Counted from the first letter of the stretch, positions 1 to 11,580 are shown. The stretch: DNA of 64,000 nt from Ariolimax columbianus (GCA_036924085.1 JAVGWX010000011.1:36329710-36393709); one strand, 5' to 3'. The notes: generated by a model from the letters alone, not told the origin. A program made the numbers and translations.

Positions 1-198
1 CAACAAAACAAAACAGAAGTAGAAAGATACAGAGAAAGAATGTAAAATAAGAGGATAACAAAAAACAGAAGAAGAAAAGATGTAGGGGAAGAAAAGAAAT
101 ATATACAACAAAAACAGAAGGAAAGTGGTAAAGAGGAAGAAAAGAAAGAGACAAGGATTACAACAACAGAAAGAAAGTTGATACAGAGAAAGCAATTA
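1..198. repeat. Purine-rich low-complexity DNA
   Basis: The plus strand is almost all A and G with scattered aacaa and agaag motifs. No gene is visible. The same compositional bias continues to about 830, so open frames on the opposite strand (runs of F, S and L) are composition artefacts. Confidence 0.6.
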
Positions 199-199
199 A

Positions 200-461
200 A
201 CAGAAGATATATTCACAAGTAGAAGGAAACAAGATACAGATGAAGAATATAAACAGAAGATATATTCACAAGTAGAAGGAAACAAGATACAGATGAAGAA
301 TATAAACAGAAGATATATTCACAAGTAGAAGGAAACAAGATACAGATGAAGAATATAAACAGAAGATATATTCAGAAACAGAAGAAAACAAGGTAGAGAC
401 GAAGAATATAAACAGAAGAGATTTCAGGAACAGAAGGAAACAAGATACAAAGAAAGAAAAG
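200..461. repeat. 53-bp tandem repeat, about 5 units
   Basis: Units begin with acagaagatatattcacaag at 200, 253 and 306. Two further units at 359 and 412 are progressively degraded. The first three are nearly identical, so the right edge is the older or less homogenised side. Confidence 0.85.
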
Positions 462-567
462 GAACAAGTGGATAACAAAAACAAGGGACAAAGTTACAAA
501 CAAAGAAAATAAACAAAAGAGAATAACAACAAGAAGAAGGAAAAGATACGTACGAAGAAAAATAACG

Positions 568-568
<1 letters not shown>

Positions 569-632
<64 letters not shown>
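569..632. repeat. (TA)n microsatellite, about 31 units
   Basis: Uninterrupted TA dinucleotide run in purine-rich DNA. It is self-complementary and could form a cruciform. No gene lies within 300 bases on either side. Confidence 0.95.
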
Positions 633-634
<2 letters not shown>

Positions 635-929
635 AAAAAACAAAATGAAAGAAAGATACACAAACGAATTGACGTCGTTGAAGGTTTTTATTTAAAGCAG
701 GAAAAAGCATACAGAAAAAAAGAAATCTCACTAAAATAAAGACAAGACGAAAAGGAAAGAAGAGAGAAAAGAAGACAAATGAAATGAAGAAGAATATGAC
801 AAAAAATAAGAAGATACATTAAAATATCAGAACATATCATTTTTCAACTAGATTTTGCACAATATAGTGCGAGTTTGTTGTTTTAAAATCGCATGCTATC
901 AGAATAAGACAAACGCATTACCAAGCAGC

Positions 930-1290
930 TGCTATAGGGTTAGCTCACAACAGGCAGACGCTCAGCAGGAGGGCAGAAGAAAAGCTACACAGACTCATTA
1001 AAAGTGTGTCCGAAATGCTCCAATATTGATGTCACCTCCTGTGAGACATTTGCACAAGACCAGACCACCTGGAGCGCTAGGATCACCGAAGGTGCTCAGA
1101 TCGCAATGAGTGCAACCATCGCAGAGGCTCAGCGAAAGCTTGATGGTAGAAATAACAAAACTCGCAACGATTTCACTGCCCGTTTCCACGCGTGTGCCCT
1201 GACTGGGGCAGGCTATGCCGTTCCAGGATTGGTTTTCACAGCCATCAGAGAACAAATGTTTCACAGCAATAGGCTGATGCTGTCATCATT
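930..1290 (+). pseudogene. 3' end of RTE-like LINE with C2H2-like tail
   Basis: An alanine-rich stretch ending in TIAEAQRKLD is followed, after a frame change, by CPDWGRLCRSRIGFHSHQ and a stop near 1270. This is the layout of the 3' end of lophotrochozoan non-LTR retrotransposons whose polyprotein ends in a C2H2-like finger with a conserved RIG-SH-RT block. The second cysteine of the first pair is replaced by W, so the finger is degenerate. Only the last 80 to 100 residues remain and the frame is broken, so this is a dead 5'-truncated copy. Better-preserved relatives lie at 31380-32020 and 37915-38135. The element family is inferred from motif order only. Confidence 0.6.
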
Positions 1291-1894
1291 TTTGCTTGGG
1301 ATAGGCAACTATTATTATTATCAGAATAATTTTTCTTCTACTTTTTCGTGGAAAAAGCAGTTTTCTTGCTTTTGTTACTTCTTAGATGACATTGTTTCTA
1401 GGGCGTTCGTCTTTCACAAGAAAACTTCCTCATGCTACACTCAATAAGATTTGGATGTGTGTTAACGGCCCATGAGTTTGAGAGTGACTTAACCAAGCTG
1501 TTAGTCACCTCTGAAGACAAGCTTGAAGATTGTCAGTGGGTTCTAGTTTCGTCACACACGGTTGCCTCTCGCAGAATAATCGGGTCGTACGGCTTAACGC
1601 AGTGTTCAATATTACGCACAGTGCGTAAACACGCACTCATTTACCGTGGGCTTCTTCTAGCTCTGTTAACGTTTGACTCCACACTGACGCAGTCAAGGAA
1701 TTGCTGACTCATTTATTGCATATCGTATTTTAATAGGAGGTAGCTTATAGATTTGAGTACGCACGTCTCGTATACGCTGTTTATCAACCTTTTCCTCTAC
1801 CTGCCTTTCGCCCTTCTTCCTTGTGTTCTCGTGTAGAAGGATGCAAGACCAATGTGGTCTGGTAGCATTCTGAGAATGTGGTCAAACCAATGCA
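1291..1894. other. Unassigned sequence
   Basis: Mixed-composition DNA. A 91-codon open frame at 1432-1707 on the plus strand has no recognisable domain, no splice context I trust and no repeat partner elsewhere in the window. I see no supported gene. Confidence 0.4.
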
Positions 1895-2520
1895 TTCTCT
1901 ATTGCTCAATGTACTGTAGGAAGGCAATTGTTCTAGCCTTCTCCCGAATACTCATAAGTTTTAGTATACAATGAATAGCTGTGGTCCAGGCTGCACGCAG
2001 TGAGAGCAAAGTCATTGCTGTTTGGTCCAGCCAAGAGGTTTTATGAGCGGCCGTCGGGTGGGGCCATGTAGAAGAGGGCCGCATATCACCCCTAATGTCC
2101 ACGGCCTGCTTCAAGAGTTTGGTGGGCCGGGACGTCCTCGGGAAATCGGCCCACGTGCCAAAATAGGGACAGGCAGCGATAATGTAGCTTGGTGTAAATG
2201 CCGTGCGTGGTGTGATTTCCACGTTACGGACTCGTACCAGTGTATGCAGAGAATATACCTCTGGCTGCGCTTGTGGAAAGCTTCGAGAACTTCTGGTCAT
2301 GCTGCAGGATAGTCCATGTCTCCGAGCCATGCAGCAAAACGGGGATGATACCGGTTTTGTAGATGAGCATCTTGCTTACCTCCACTGGATCCAATACAGC
2401 AGAGCTTTGGCTGCTGTCCATGTATATGAAGTTCACGGTCAAGCTAAAATAGGTGCCGCGACAAAGATTTCTGCCAATGTAGGACCAAGGCTTTGGGTCT
2501 TTGCTTTCGGCCATGAGATG
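1895..2520 (-). pseudogene. RTE-like LINE fragment, C-terminal region
   Basis: Reading the minus strand, one frame gives LIYKTGIIPVLLHGSETWTI, the hallmark post-reverse-transcriptase segment of RTE-type LINEs (L.YGSETW). Further downstream an HVGRFPEDVPAH-like segment and a short tail follow in other frames. At least two frame changes are needed, so it is a decayed fragment. The catalytic reverse transcriptase core is absent. Family assignment rests on the Y/H-G-SETW block and the following FP/EDVP segment. Confidence 0.6.
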
Positions 2521-2689
2521 TGAAGGCCCAATCCAGCCTGGGTATCATGGAGGCTCTCCAGTGATAGTTTCAGCGTTTCGAGTTGTGGTGAAAATGGGGG
2601 GGGGGGGGGTATGACTACGTCATTTTCCTATTCAAGTTCTGTCAAGCGCACCTGTTCGATATCGACTCCTAGGTTTTGCATCTCCATCT

Positions 2690-3685
2690 GATAGCCGTTA
2701 AATAGCGAGTTGCAGTAGCTTTCATCACATCCCGAGCGTGCTGATGTACGTGAACCGGAGTCCTCCATGTTCTAGTGCTTCATCTTCGTGTCGTCCGCTA
2801 CTACTGAGGATCCCGTCGAACAGTCACCTCGTTAACCAGACGTCCATGAAACAACCCGTTTTCAAAGAGAACTGTGAGGAAGTTCAGATGGGGGTCTTTG
2901 ACATAATATTTTGCCTGATATTGACTAACATTTCCGATAAGTATGTTTTGCCTGGTATTGACTAACATTTCCGATAAGTATGTTTTGCCTGGTATTGACT
3001 AACATTTCCGATAAGTATGTTTTGCCTGGTATTGACTAACATTTCCGATAAGTATGTTTTGCCTGGTATTGACTAACATTTCCGATAAGTATGTTTTGCC
3101 TGGTATTGACTAACATTTCCGATAAGTATGTTTTGCCTGATATTGACTAACGTTTCCGATAAGTATGTTTTGCCTGGTATTGACTAACATTTCCGATAAG
3201 TATGTTTTGCCTGGTATTGACTAACATTTCCGATAAGTACGTTTTGCCTGGTATTGACTAACATTTCCGATAAGTATGTTTTGCCTGGTATTGACTAGCA
3301 TTTCCGATAAGTATGTTTTGCCTGGTATTGACTAACATTTCCGATAAGTATGTTTTGCCTGGTATTGACTAACATTTCCGATAAGTATGTTTTGCCTGGT
3401 ATTGACTAACATTTCCGATAAGTACGTTTTGCCTGGTATTGACTAACATTTCCGATAAGTATGTTTTGCCTGGTATTGACTAGCATTTCCGATAAGTATG
3501 TTTTGCCTGGTATTGACTAACATTTCCGATAAGTATGTTTTGCCTGGTATTGACTAACATTTCCGATAAGTATGTTTTGCCTGGTATTGACTAACATTTC
3601 CGATAAGTATGTTTTGCCTGGTATTGACTAACATTTCCGATAAGTATGTTTTGCCTAACCAGACGTTAGTCTTCTCATCTAACCA
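2690..3685 (-). mobile_element. VNTR-SINE family copy 1, array expanded
   Basis: The body at 2690-2892 matches other copies: ttgcagtagctttc, cacatcccgagcgtgctgat and the cccgttttc block. It runs into about 20 tandem 37-bp units and ends with the family terminal motif gacgttagtctt at 3663. Sense orientation is taken as the strand that ends in an (AAC)n tail, which is the minus strand here. The tail is missing in this copy. The family's other copies are at 7851, 15566, 19415, 37531, 47413, 49865 and 54135. Confidence 0.7.
2893..3656. repeat. 37-bp minisatellite, about 20 units
   Basis: The unit contains gataagtatgttttgcctgg followed by tattgactaacatttcc. Units are nearly identical; scattered variants (tacgtttt, ctagca) recur with a periodicity of several units, suggesting block duplications. 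The unit is the reverse complement homologue of the 37-bp unit at 19430-19915. Confidence 0.95.
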
Positions 3686-3865
3686 TCAATACAAATAAAT
3701 TTGTCCAATTAATGACGTGTATCATTAATTAAGGATATTCCGGGTTAAATACTGGCGGGTATCACAAGGATATATTTGTCGAATTAGATGTGTGTATCGC
3801 AAAGGATATACCAGCCGGATTAGTGGCGCGCATCACTATGAATATATCAATCATTAAAGATATAA

Positions 3866-4640
3866 TCATGATGTAGCATGTTCTTTATAGAACGTCGCTC
3901 CCATCACAGTCTGTCTGAAAGAAACTCGTTCACTTGCTAAAACTCCAGCCATCGCCACAGTCATACCCAGGCATTCCTGGATATCGTGGTGCCGTCGTCT
4001 TCTTGGTCTACCCCTTCCTCTTTTGCCTGGTACCATACCTTCCATCACTGTTCTCTCAAGACCGTTGTGTCTCATGATGTGACCAAAGTATTTGCATTTT
4101 CTAGCCAAAATGGAATTGATAAACCAGTTCTCCTCGATTCTCAACTCTTGCCGAATGTCTACATTTGTCTTTTTCTCTGTCCAAGATGTTCCGGGAATCT
4201 TTCTTTAACATTTTGACTCGAAGGATTCGATTGTTTGTCTGCAAGTTTTGGTAATCGTCCATGATTTGCAGCCATAAGCTGCCACACGAAAAACACAGGC
4301 TCTCAAGACTTTTACTTTTATCGTTTTGTTGGTGCTCTGTCATAATTTCTTCAGGCTGTTCAGTCTCTGCATTGCCATAGCTAGTCTTCTTCTGATTTCT
4401 TACGAGCAGTCACCATTTTTGTCATTTCTGGAGCCCAGATATTCAAAATGTGTGACCTGATCTATTTCCTCACCACCCACTGTAAATTTATGCTGACATT
4501 GTGTTTTGTCGGTGGTCGTTATCTTTGTTTTATTTATGTTTATAATATAAAATATTAAAGATATATATGATAAAAATGTGACGTATATCACAAAGGATAT
4601 ATCTGATAAATTAACCGTGTATTTCACTTTAAAAAATAAA
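3866..4640 (-). pseudogene. RTE-like LINE, 3' third, frameshifted
   Basis: From high to low coordinates the minus strand encodes GEEIDQVTHFEYLGSRNDKN, then a segment with VFRVAAYGCKSWTI-like text in a shifted frame, then an intact 92-codon tail at 4144-3866 containing KYFGHIMRHNGLERTVMEG, GKRGRGRPRRR and ASERVSFRQTVMG, ending in a stop. This order (EYLGS, YGC.SWT, FGH..RH, G.R..GRPR) is typical of RTE/BovB-like LINE C-termini. The reverse transcriptase core is missing. This tail is homologous to the sequence that forms the 50-bp array at 11660-12915. Confidence 0.75.
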
Positions 4641-4724
4641 TAAACGTAGAGTCGTGTATCGTTATTTAAATATGTGAAATTAACGACTAGTAATATTAAG
4701 GAATATCTGTAGAATTCGTAAGTG

Positions 4725-5205
4725 TTTCATTCAGGATATTTGTGTCAAGATTCCTGACGTGTCTTACTAAGGAAATTTGTGTAGAATTGTAGACGTGTGT
4801 TGCTAAGGAAATATGTGTAGGATTGTAGACGTGTGTTACTAAAGAAATATGTGTAGAATTGTAGACGTGTGTTGCTAAGGAAATATGTGTAGGATTGTAG
4901 ACGTGTGTTGTTCAGGAAATATGTGAAGGATTTCAGAAATGTGTTGCTAAGAAAATATGTGTAGGATTGTAGACGTGTGTTGCTAAGGAAATATGTGTAG
5001 GATTGTAGACGTGTGTTGCTAAGGAAATATGTGTAGGATTTCAGAAATGTGTTGCTAAGAAAATATGTGTAGGATTGTAGACGTGTGTTGCTAAGGAAAT
5101 ATGTGTAGGATTAAGGAAATATGTGTAGGATTGTAGACGTGTGGTGCTAAGGAAATATGTGTAGAATTGTAGACGTGTAGTGGTAAGGAAATATGTGTCG
5201 AATTT
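4725..5205. repeat. 36-bp minisatellite, about 12 units
   Basis: The unit joins gctaaggaaatatgtgtagg with attgtagacgtgtgtt. There is a subvariant in which gtagacg is replaced by cagaaat, and one partial duplication near 5105-5125. The array decays gradually on both sides. Confidence 0.9.
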
Positions 5206-6060
5206 TTCATGTGGGTTAGTGAATTGTCAACTGCAGAAATAAGCAGCGTTTATCATTAAGGATTTATCTGTCAAATTGCAGTATAAATCTTTAGGAACGT
5301 ATGATACGGACCTGGGTATTATGCAGTAAAGGGGAGACTATACATGCACGACAAGTAATCATCGATTGACTATCTTTGTCAATCTGTTCTTTACAAAAGC
5401 CAGTCATCATCTAATGATCTATTCATGAAACCACTCACAGTAATAGCTGTCTAACTTGTTCGTTGGCTGGAATGAGCACATTCACAATACGGTCTACCAA
5501 AACTCTTTAAATATAGATCATTTTCAAATCAAGGTCCTCTAAATGTTGCATGCATTCAAATGGAATATAAAAGTGTCTCTATGGCGCACAATACAAGCAT
5601 GTTTCTGCGCACTGCCATCTCCTGGGAGCAAGCAGCAATTAGGGTTATGTGAAACATACTGATCAAGACCCCCAACTTACGTTCTTGTTCGTTCTATTGG
5701 AAACAGACTGAGTCGCAGCAGTCTTGTCAATGATGTAGAGATCGACGCTGTAATCCCTGTATTAGTTGACTTGTAAATCTGCCCTTGTGCAAGTCTACAC
5801 TTTTCAAATATGTGTCTGCCAAACTGGTAAGAGCGCGACTGACTCTATGGCACGTGTAGTCCACGTGGATAGCTTTCGGAATTAGGCCGTCTTGCATTTT
5901 GTGCTTCCGTGCAGTTAGCTGTTTCTGTGTCTCTGTAATGGTTCTATTCTCAGAGCTGCGAGCAACATGCAGACTGAGTGGTTCTGAGCAAGCAGTTTCC
6001 AGAAGGTGGCATCGATAGATAAACTGAGAAACTGTCAAAAGGGCATTCAGAGAGCCTTTG
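5206..6060. other. Unassigned sequence
   Basis: No repeat or domain is recognised. A 124-codon minus-strand open frame at 5727-6101 overlaps the start of the CR1 tail at its 3' flank and has no recognisable motif, signal peptide or splice context. I do not call it a gene. Confidence 0.4.
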
Positions 6061-6064
6061 TATG

Positions 6065-6212
6065 CTTTTTTTGTGGAGGCAGGGTCAATAAATGCATTCA
6101 ATAAAAGGTTGAATGCGCATAGATATTTTTAGATCATGTGAATTGTAAAAGAAACTGGTCGTATATAGACTCTGCCGTCTTCTAAACCAGTATTAAAGAC
6201 TTTAAGTTAAGT
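6065..6212 (+). mobile_element. CR1-like LINE 3' tail
   Basis: The sequence contains tgtggaggcagggtcaataa, then aatgcattcaataaaaggtt and the signature 3' stretch in which tatatagactctgc and gtcttctaaaccagt flank a small deletion. The same tail is found at 7275-7640, 58605-59470 and 62975-63488. It is 5'-truncated to about 150 bp. Confidence 0.75.
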
Positions 6213-6440
6213 TTCGAGCGCTGGCGTGTCATGAGTTTACCGTATAACAGTTGCTTAGGGAGGCGTTCCCCACGCATGCAAACAGCGTGCACAGTCAATC
6301 TAATCTGGGCTATCTGCAACAGGGTATGAGTGCCAGAAAGTCTGGCCCTGCTGAGGACCACATATTTGAGCACTCTATCCTGCCAACCAATCCTGAGCAG
6401 AAGCATCTCACACGGTTGAGTTGCCTTACATGCCTGTTAT
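6213..6440 (-). pseudogene. RTE-like LINE fragment
   Basis: The minus strand reads RILRIGWQDRVLKYVVLSRA, then ARLSGTHTLLQIAQIRLTVH, then GERLPKQLLYGKL. This is the region between the reverse transcriptase and the C-terminal finger of the family seen at 31380-32020, where HTLLQKTQISWASHVVRM occupies the same place. Both ends are truncated. Confidence 0.7.
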
Positions 6441-6489
6441 AGACTGTCCGTATTTCACGTGTGCGTGCAAGGGTAGCTCATCATCATTT

Positions 6490-7285
6490 GGTTGCGCAGT
6501 CCGGAGACAGCTTATAAGGTTGTCTGAGTATGTCTCTCCATTTAACCTTATTCTCTGCAGCTCGCTTCATTTCAGCATAGGTTTGTACTTTAATGTCCCT
6601 GCATGCCTGTGATGTAAAATTGAATCTTGGACGCACGGGTCTTCTCTTCCCTTGAATCTTTCCCTCTAGTATTTTCTGTTAAAGACTTTCATGTCTCATA
6701 TTGTGACCCAGCTAACTCAACCGACGATATTGTATCATATGTAATATTTGTCTTTGTGAGCCCACTTCAGTGAGCACATTGTCATTGGATAATTATTTTC
6801 TGTCCAACTAACTCTTTCCATTCTATCGTAGTACCACATTTCAAATGCGTCCACTCTTTTGTAACCCTTCTTTGCTGGAGTCCATGTTTCAGCCCCATAC
6901 AGTGCACTTGATCATATATGAGTGTGGATTAATCTTTTCCTCAGTTTTATCCTGATATTCTTTGAGGTTAACAATTTATGCTTTTCTCTCAAGCCATTTC
7001 TGCTATTGTAATCCTTGTTTTGATTTCTGTCTCATTTCGGGCATCTTCTGTTATGGTTTGGCCCAAATATGTAAACTTTTGTACTTGTTCGATTATTACT
7101 CCATTGATTATCACATTTATTTGTCTACGTTGCTTGGGCATTAGGTAGGGCGGTTAGCACAACAAAACGATACACCTTGATCTTTGTGGCAACCTGATTC
7201 CTTTCGGCCCCAAACGTTTGCTCGTCCAAAAGCTTTTCTCGTCTTGGCAATCCTATTGTGGATCTCATATTCTATTTCGGCCTAC
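6490..7285 (-). pseudogene. RTE-like LINE, C-terminal half
   Basis: Translating the minus strand across frame breaks gives LLTSKNIRIKLRKRLI, SSALYGAETWTPAKKGYKRV, DAFEMWYYDRMERVSWTENN and a GHNMRHESL-like block, then KVKWRDILRQPYKL near the low-coordinate end. The block order matches the RTE-like copy at 46570-47110 on the plus strand, including QTITED, LTSKNI, LYGAETW and FEMWYY/FEMWCY. Several in-frame stops make it non-functional. Confidence 0.7.
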
Positions 7286-7640
7286 AGTGTCTAGAAAAGA
7301 GAAGAATTCGAGGTGACTTAATACAGGTTTATAAGATGATCAGAGGAACGGATAATTTAGACTATAATAAGTTTTTTTTCAAAATACAACAACCCACAAG
7401 AACAAGAGTGCATAGCTACAAATAAAATAAAGAGAGGTCCAGATTAGATATGAGGAAATATGTTTGTAGTCAGAGTGTGGTTAATGGTAGAATGCATTGT
7501 CACAGAAGGTAGTGGGGGCAGGGACAATTAATGCATTTCAGAATAAATTGGATGTGCATAGCTTTTAGAGCAAGGCAATGTAAATGAAACGTGTTGTATA
7601 CAGACTCTGCAGAGTCTTCTAAACCAGTTTAAAGACGTTA
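7275..7640 (+). pseudogene. CR1-like LINE 3' end
   Basis: The plus strand reads IRGDLIQVYKMIRGTDNLDY, then TRVHSYKIK, RSRLDMRKYVCSQSVVN and AGTINAFQNKLDVHSF, followed by gtatacagactctgcagagt and a short tail. This is the conserved terminal segment of CR1-clade LINEs. Frameshifts near 7385 and 7490 disable it. Confidence 0.8.
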
Positions 7641-7850
7641 AGTTCAGTTATATTTGCTTCTCTGATGAGGGCAATGTAAAGATAGGTCAAGCTATCAACT
7701 GAATGTAGACGTTGGCTCTGGACAGTGATGTTTGATTGGTGGTAGGGCTTTCCGGAAGCAGGTAGAAACATTACCCCGGTCGTCATAGTGTCGACGATCA
7801 GGCTAAAGTTGGTGTGCGCAGTTAAAAACTAAGCCAAAGTGGTCTGCATG

Positions 7851-8211
7851 GTTGTTGTTCTTTGCGAATGCTCACAATGAATAGGTTACTATTTTGTGGG
7901 CCCTGAAAAGGGCCTTAAGTGGAGGGTTGTAGTAGCTTTCCTCACATCCGGAACGTGCTGATGGAAGGTGGGCCGAGGTCCTCCGGGCGATTGGGCTATG
8001 CCTGGCTTCATATGTGTGTCGTTCACTACTTCGGGGATCACGTCGAACCTTATCTTGTTAGCCAGACTGTTGTCCTCGACAACAACCCGTTTCCAGGACG
8101 ACCAACTAGGAGGTCAGGTGAGGGTCTTGGCCAATATATTTCTTCTAACCTCGTTGTCTAATTGTCTAATCGGTGTGTTCTGTCTGATCAGACGTTAGCC
8201 TCATCGTCCCA
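7851..8211 (-). mobile_element. VNTR-SINE family copy 2 with exact 9-bp TSD
   Basis: About 361 bp beginning gttgttgttctttgcgaatg and ending in the gacgttagcctcatcgtccc block. It is flanked by the perfect direct repeat gtctgcatg (7842-7850 and 8212-8220). Only a degraded version of the 37-bp unit is present. The (GTT)n start is the complement of an (AAC)n tail, so the sense strand is minus. Confidence 0.85.
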
Positions 8212-8220
8212 GTCTGCATG

Positions 8221-8960
8221 GTAAGTGTAGAATACCACGATAGCAGATAGCAACCACAAGTAAACTGCTAACACTCGACAAAACACACCAAACCACAGGA
8301 CTAGGACTGAGACATCTCCTTTTTGCAGCCATGCAAATTCGTCATCTAAAGTACGAAGATTGCTGTCTGGATTATTTATTATATCGCTTATTATTCTGGT
8401 GATTTAAAAAAAATCTTTACTCATCTTTGGTTTTCTTTTCCTCAATTGACATGCGTCGCTCTGTGTTTTGCGTCTAATATCCGAGTGCATCCGACTTTCA
8501 GCAATATGTTCTTATTGGTATTTTCCCATAGTGACACACCTGTTTCGCGAATTTAGAGCCGGAATGTTTGGAACATGAGCTATTCGTGCCATTAGCCACT
8601 TCACCGGCCCCACCCCTTTTTTCAAGCTTATTGTGTTTTTGTTAAAGTCTAAAATATGTTTGACCTTGTTGCGATTGTCACTGATTGACACATGTTGTAG
8701 GATGTTTGATCTTGTCGACGCAAAGATGTGAAGTTAGCCCAATACCGAAAATTGTCGTTGGAGATGATGTGCTACAGACATCATTATGCTGTGCCGTCAA
8801 CCATGATAGTGTCAGATCTCATCCTCCAAATCACAATCAGAAATATATATTCACAGCTGGGTAGACTGGAGTGTCGCACAGCTAAATTACACATTTGTTG
8901 TTCTTGCCAGTCAAATATCAAATAATCTAACAATGAGAGTTATCAGGTGTTATATATATA
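8221..8960. other. Unassigned sequence
   Basis: No coding, repeat or RNA signal recognised; AT-moderate DNA with a short (TA)n near 8952. Confidence 0.4.
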
Positions 8961-8964
8961 TATT

Positions 8965-9125
8965 TATATATACTTCTTCTGCGTTCTTTCTAAATCTCCA
9001 GCTACCAAGCCCCAAACAAGGCTTTGCAAGTAGCAGGATGTAGTCCGGTAACGGAATGCGTTGTGGTGCTAGCTAACAGCTTGACTACGATATTTGCACC
9101 TTTCAGTCCAACACATCCGTCTTCG
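8965..9125 (-). mobile_element. (GAA)n-tailed short interspersed repeat
   Basis: Minus-strand copy of a roughly 150-bp repeat containing gacacaacgcattccg-like, ctacttgcaaagcc-like and cttggtag-like blocks and ending in a GAA-rich tail. Other copies lie at 32745-32910, 43555-43715, 44385-44545 and 56705-56850. Confidence 0.7.
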
Positions 9126-9423
9126 ACATATATATATATATCCGAAAAAACGTTAGGAAAACAACATCCATGAATGAACTAACCTTCGACCCGAGGTGGC
9201 ACAAACAGCAACCGCAGACAGAGAGGGATGCCGCAGGATTGTGGTAGTATCAACAGGGGTGCCCCAACGATCTCAAAAGGTCACGGGATGAACTTCACTT
9301 CACTTCCCTTCACTTCACGGTGAGGTAACGTGGACGATGATCAAACAGTTGGAAGATTGCGAAGTTGAAAGATGTAAAGAGACGATATCTTGCTAAAAAC
9401 AAAACTGAAGGAAAATGTACGAG
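9126..9423. other. Unassigned sequence
   Basis: Short (TA)n near 9130, then unique sequence with a small cttcacttcact iteration near 9293. No gene seen. Confidence 0.4.
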
Positions 9424-9972
9424 GCAGGAAGGAATAAGGAAGACTTCACTGTAAGTGGTAGAACATCATCAAGAGATGGATACATGTAGAAGGCAGGCAG
9501 GAATAAGGAAGACTTCACTGTAAGTGGTAGAACATCATCAAGAGATGGATACATGTAGAAGGCAGGCAGGAATAAGGAAGACTTCACTGTAAGTGGTAGA
9601 ACATCATCAAGAGATGGATACATGTAGAAGGCAGGCAGGAATAAGGAAGACTTCACTGTAAGTGGTAGAACATCATCAAGAGATGGATACATGTAGAAGG
9701 CAGGCAGGAATAAGGAAGACTTCACTGTAAGTGGTAGAACATCATCCAGAGATGGATACATGTAGAAGGCAGGCAGGAATAAGGAAGACTTCACTGTAAG
9801 TGGTAGAACATCATCAAGAGATGGATACATGTAGAAGGCAGGCAGGAATAAGGAAGACTTCACTGTAAGTGGTAGAACATCATCAAGAGATGGATACATG
9901 TAGAAGGCAGGCAGGAATAAGGAAGACTTCACTGTAAGTGGTAGAACATCATCAAGAGATGGATACATGGCA
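9424..9972. repeat. 69-bp minisatellite, about 8 units
   Basis: The unit contains aggaataaggaagacttcac and catcatcaagagatggatac. Units are almost identical; one has tccag for tcaag. Because 69 is a multiple of 3, the minus strand stays open for 209 codons as a 23-residue repeat (MYPSLDDVLPLTVKSSLFLP and AFY). There is no supporting gene context, so this is treated as non-coding. Confidence 0.95.
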
Positions 9973-10423
9973 GTCTGTCGGAGTATAACACCAAGACCAG
10001 AAACAGAGCCCGTTGTAACCAATCTTCAATGCGGAGACGGCACTTGACAGCAACATCATCAGTCTTGCTTCAAGGGTCGTGTGCGTAACTCCCTAGTTAT
10101 GGATCTGGAAATCTTTCAGTCCGTGTCTAAACAGAGAGCATACTCTTTCGTTTTCTTGTAGAATTATATACTATACAGACATTATAATACTCGCAGTTTT
10201 GCAGACGTTGGTTTTTTTATTGGAAAGAAACAGCAGCCTACCTTACTGCACGCTTGCCAATAAACTTATTTGTAACAGTCAAATAGGATGCGGTTTTAAT
10301 AAGCGACGTTCTATAGGGGACATGCTCCAACTTACTTTGTTTTGTTTACTTCTTTGTGTGCCTCACGAAGCGAAGTGTCTAGCAGTGTTCCTAGTTTGGG
10401 GCTTTTTCCACCCTAGCTATCTG

Positions 10424-10640
10424 GTTATTTTTCAGCACCAGATCTTGACTTTTTCGTTAACAACTAGCGATCCTGTTATTTTTCAGCACCAGATCTTGAC
10501 TTTTTCGTTAAAAACTAGCGATCTTGTTATTTTTCAGCACCAGATCTTGACTTTTTCGTTAACAACTAGCGATCTTGTTATTTTTCAGCATCATATCTTG
10601 ACTTTTTCGTTAAAAACTAGCGATCTTGTTATTTTTCAGA
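10424..10640. repeat. 51-bp minisatellite, 4-5 units
   Basis: Repeat starts at 10424, 10475, 10526, 10577 and 10628, each with gttatttttcagcaccagat. The period is divisible by 3, which explains the open 203-codon frame at 10199-10810. That frame has hydrophobic composition but no domain. Confidence 0.9.
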
Positions 10641-10959
10641 GGACGACTTATGAAATGGCTTTTTTTTCTTTTGAAACTTTGGCCGTGTCAGAAAATGTGG
10701 TTTCTATAGCAAGAAGTGTGGGACTTCGTTATGTTACATTCTATAACACAGCGCATTCGATGCATACTGCCTGTTGTGTGTTGATATTAAACATACTGTT
10801 TTGTTTTTGAAGTAACAACGTTGATGTTAAATAATGTATTTATATTTGTTATAGATTTGACATACCAAAAATTCTTGACATATTTCAAACTGTTTTCTAA
10901 ATTTTAAATGACAAAAATGCTTGGAAGGACATTATAAAAACAAACAAAGAAACGCCATA

Positions 10960-11580
10960 ATGATTAATGGTGAGATAATTGAATAAGTGCACAATTTTAC
11001 ATATTTTGGAAGTAGCATTAATAAAGACGAAGAAGCAAACCAATATGTTAACGCCAGGATTAACAAGGCCAAATTTGCTTTCAACTCTCCGCCCAATATA
11101 GAACTTGGCAGCATTCTCCATGAAGAATAAGGTTAGGCTGTTTAACACGGATGTAAAGTCGGTCTTGCTATATGGCCCGGAGTATTTTGCATGTGGCTAA
11201 TGGTATCACATTCAGACTGTAGACTTTAGCTCGGTGTCTCGGTCGGATACTTCGTGTTAGATGGCCTGAGATTAATGGTAAATGCAAGAAAGAGCACGGC
11301 AGTAACCAGCACTGCAAAGGATTGGGGGACAAATTGGGAATGGATAGGACACGCTATCAAAAAGAAGCCGGACACCATAACTAGACATGGGTTGGATTGA
11401 AACCCATACGGAAAGAGACAGGCCAGGAAACACCTGGCGGCGATAGGCCAAAGAGGAAATCAATTCAATCTAGCTTTAGTATGTGAAAGTTAGGAAGACG
11501 GCCCAGAATACAAACATATGGAGAGCATCTGTTCTGATCCTAAATTCGAAGGGGAAGCAAACCGATAATTGATGATAACG
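10960..11580 (+). pseudogene. RTE-like LINE C-terminal region
   Basis: Across several frames the plus strand reads INGEIIE, HNFTYFGSSINKDEEANQYV, NARINKAKFAFN, SVLLYGPEYF and, further on, a GW/WIGHAI-KK..TITRHGLDWNP-like block. This is the YLGS - RI.KA - LLYG.E - GHTLRK..I.R..L.WNP order of RTE-like LINEs. Frame changes are frequent. Confidence 0.65.

Noticed and set aside
5727..6101. 124-codon minus frame
   Set aside because: No motif, no repeat partner, overlaps a LINE tail; composition not distinctive. Left as unassigned.
9393..10022. 209-codon minus frame of 23-residue repeats
   Set aside because: Same artefact from a 69-bp unit; flanking codons are not protein-like and no gene structure surrounds it.
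10199..10810. 203-codon plus frame with hydrophobic start
   Set aside because: Its middle is the 51-bp array; no domain, and the ends do not resemble exons.
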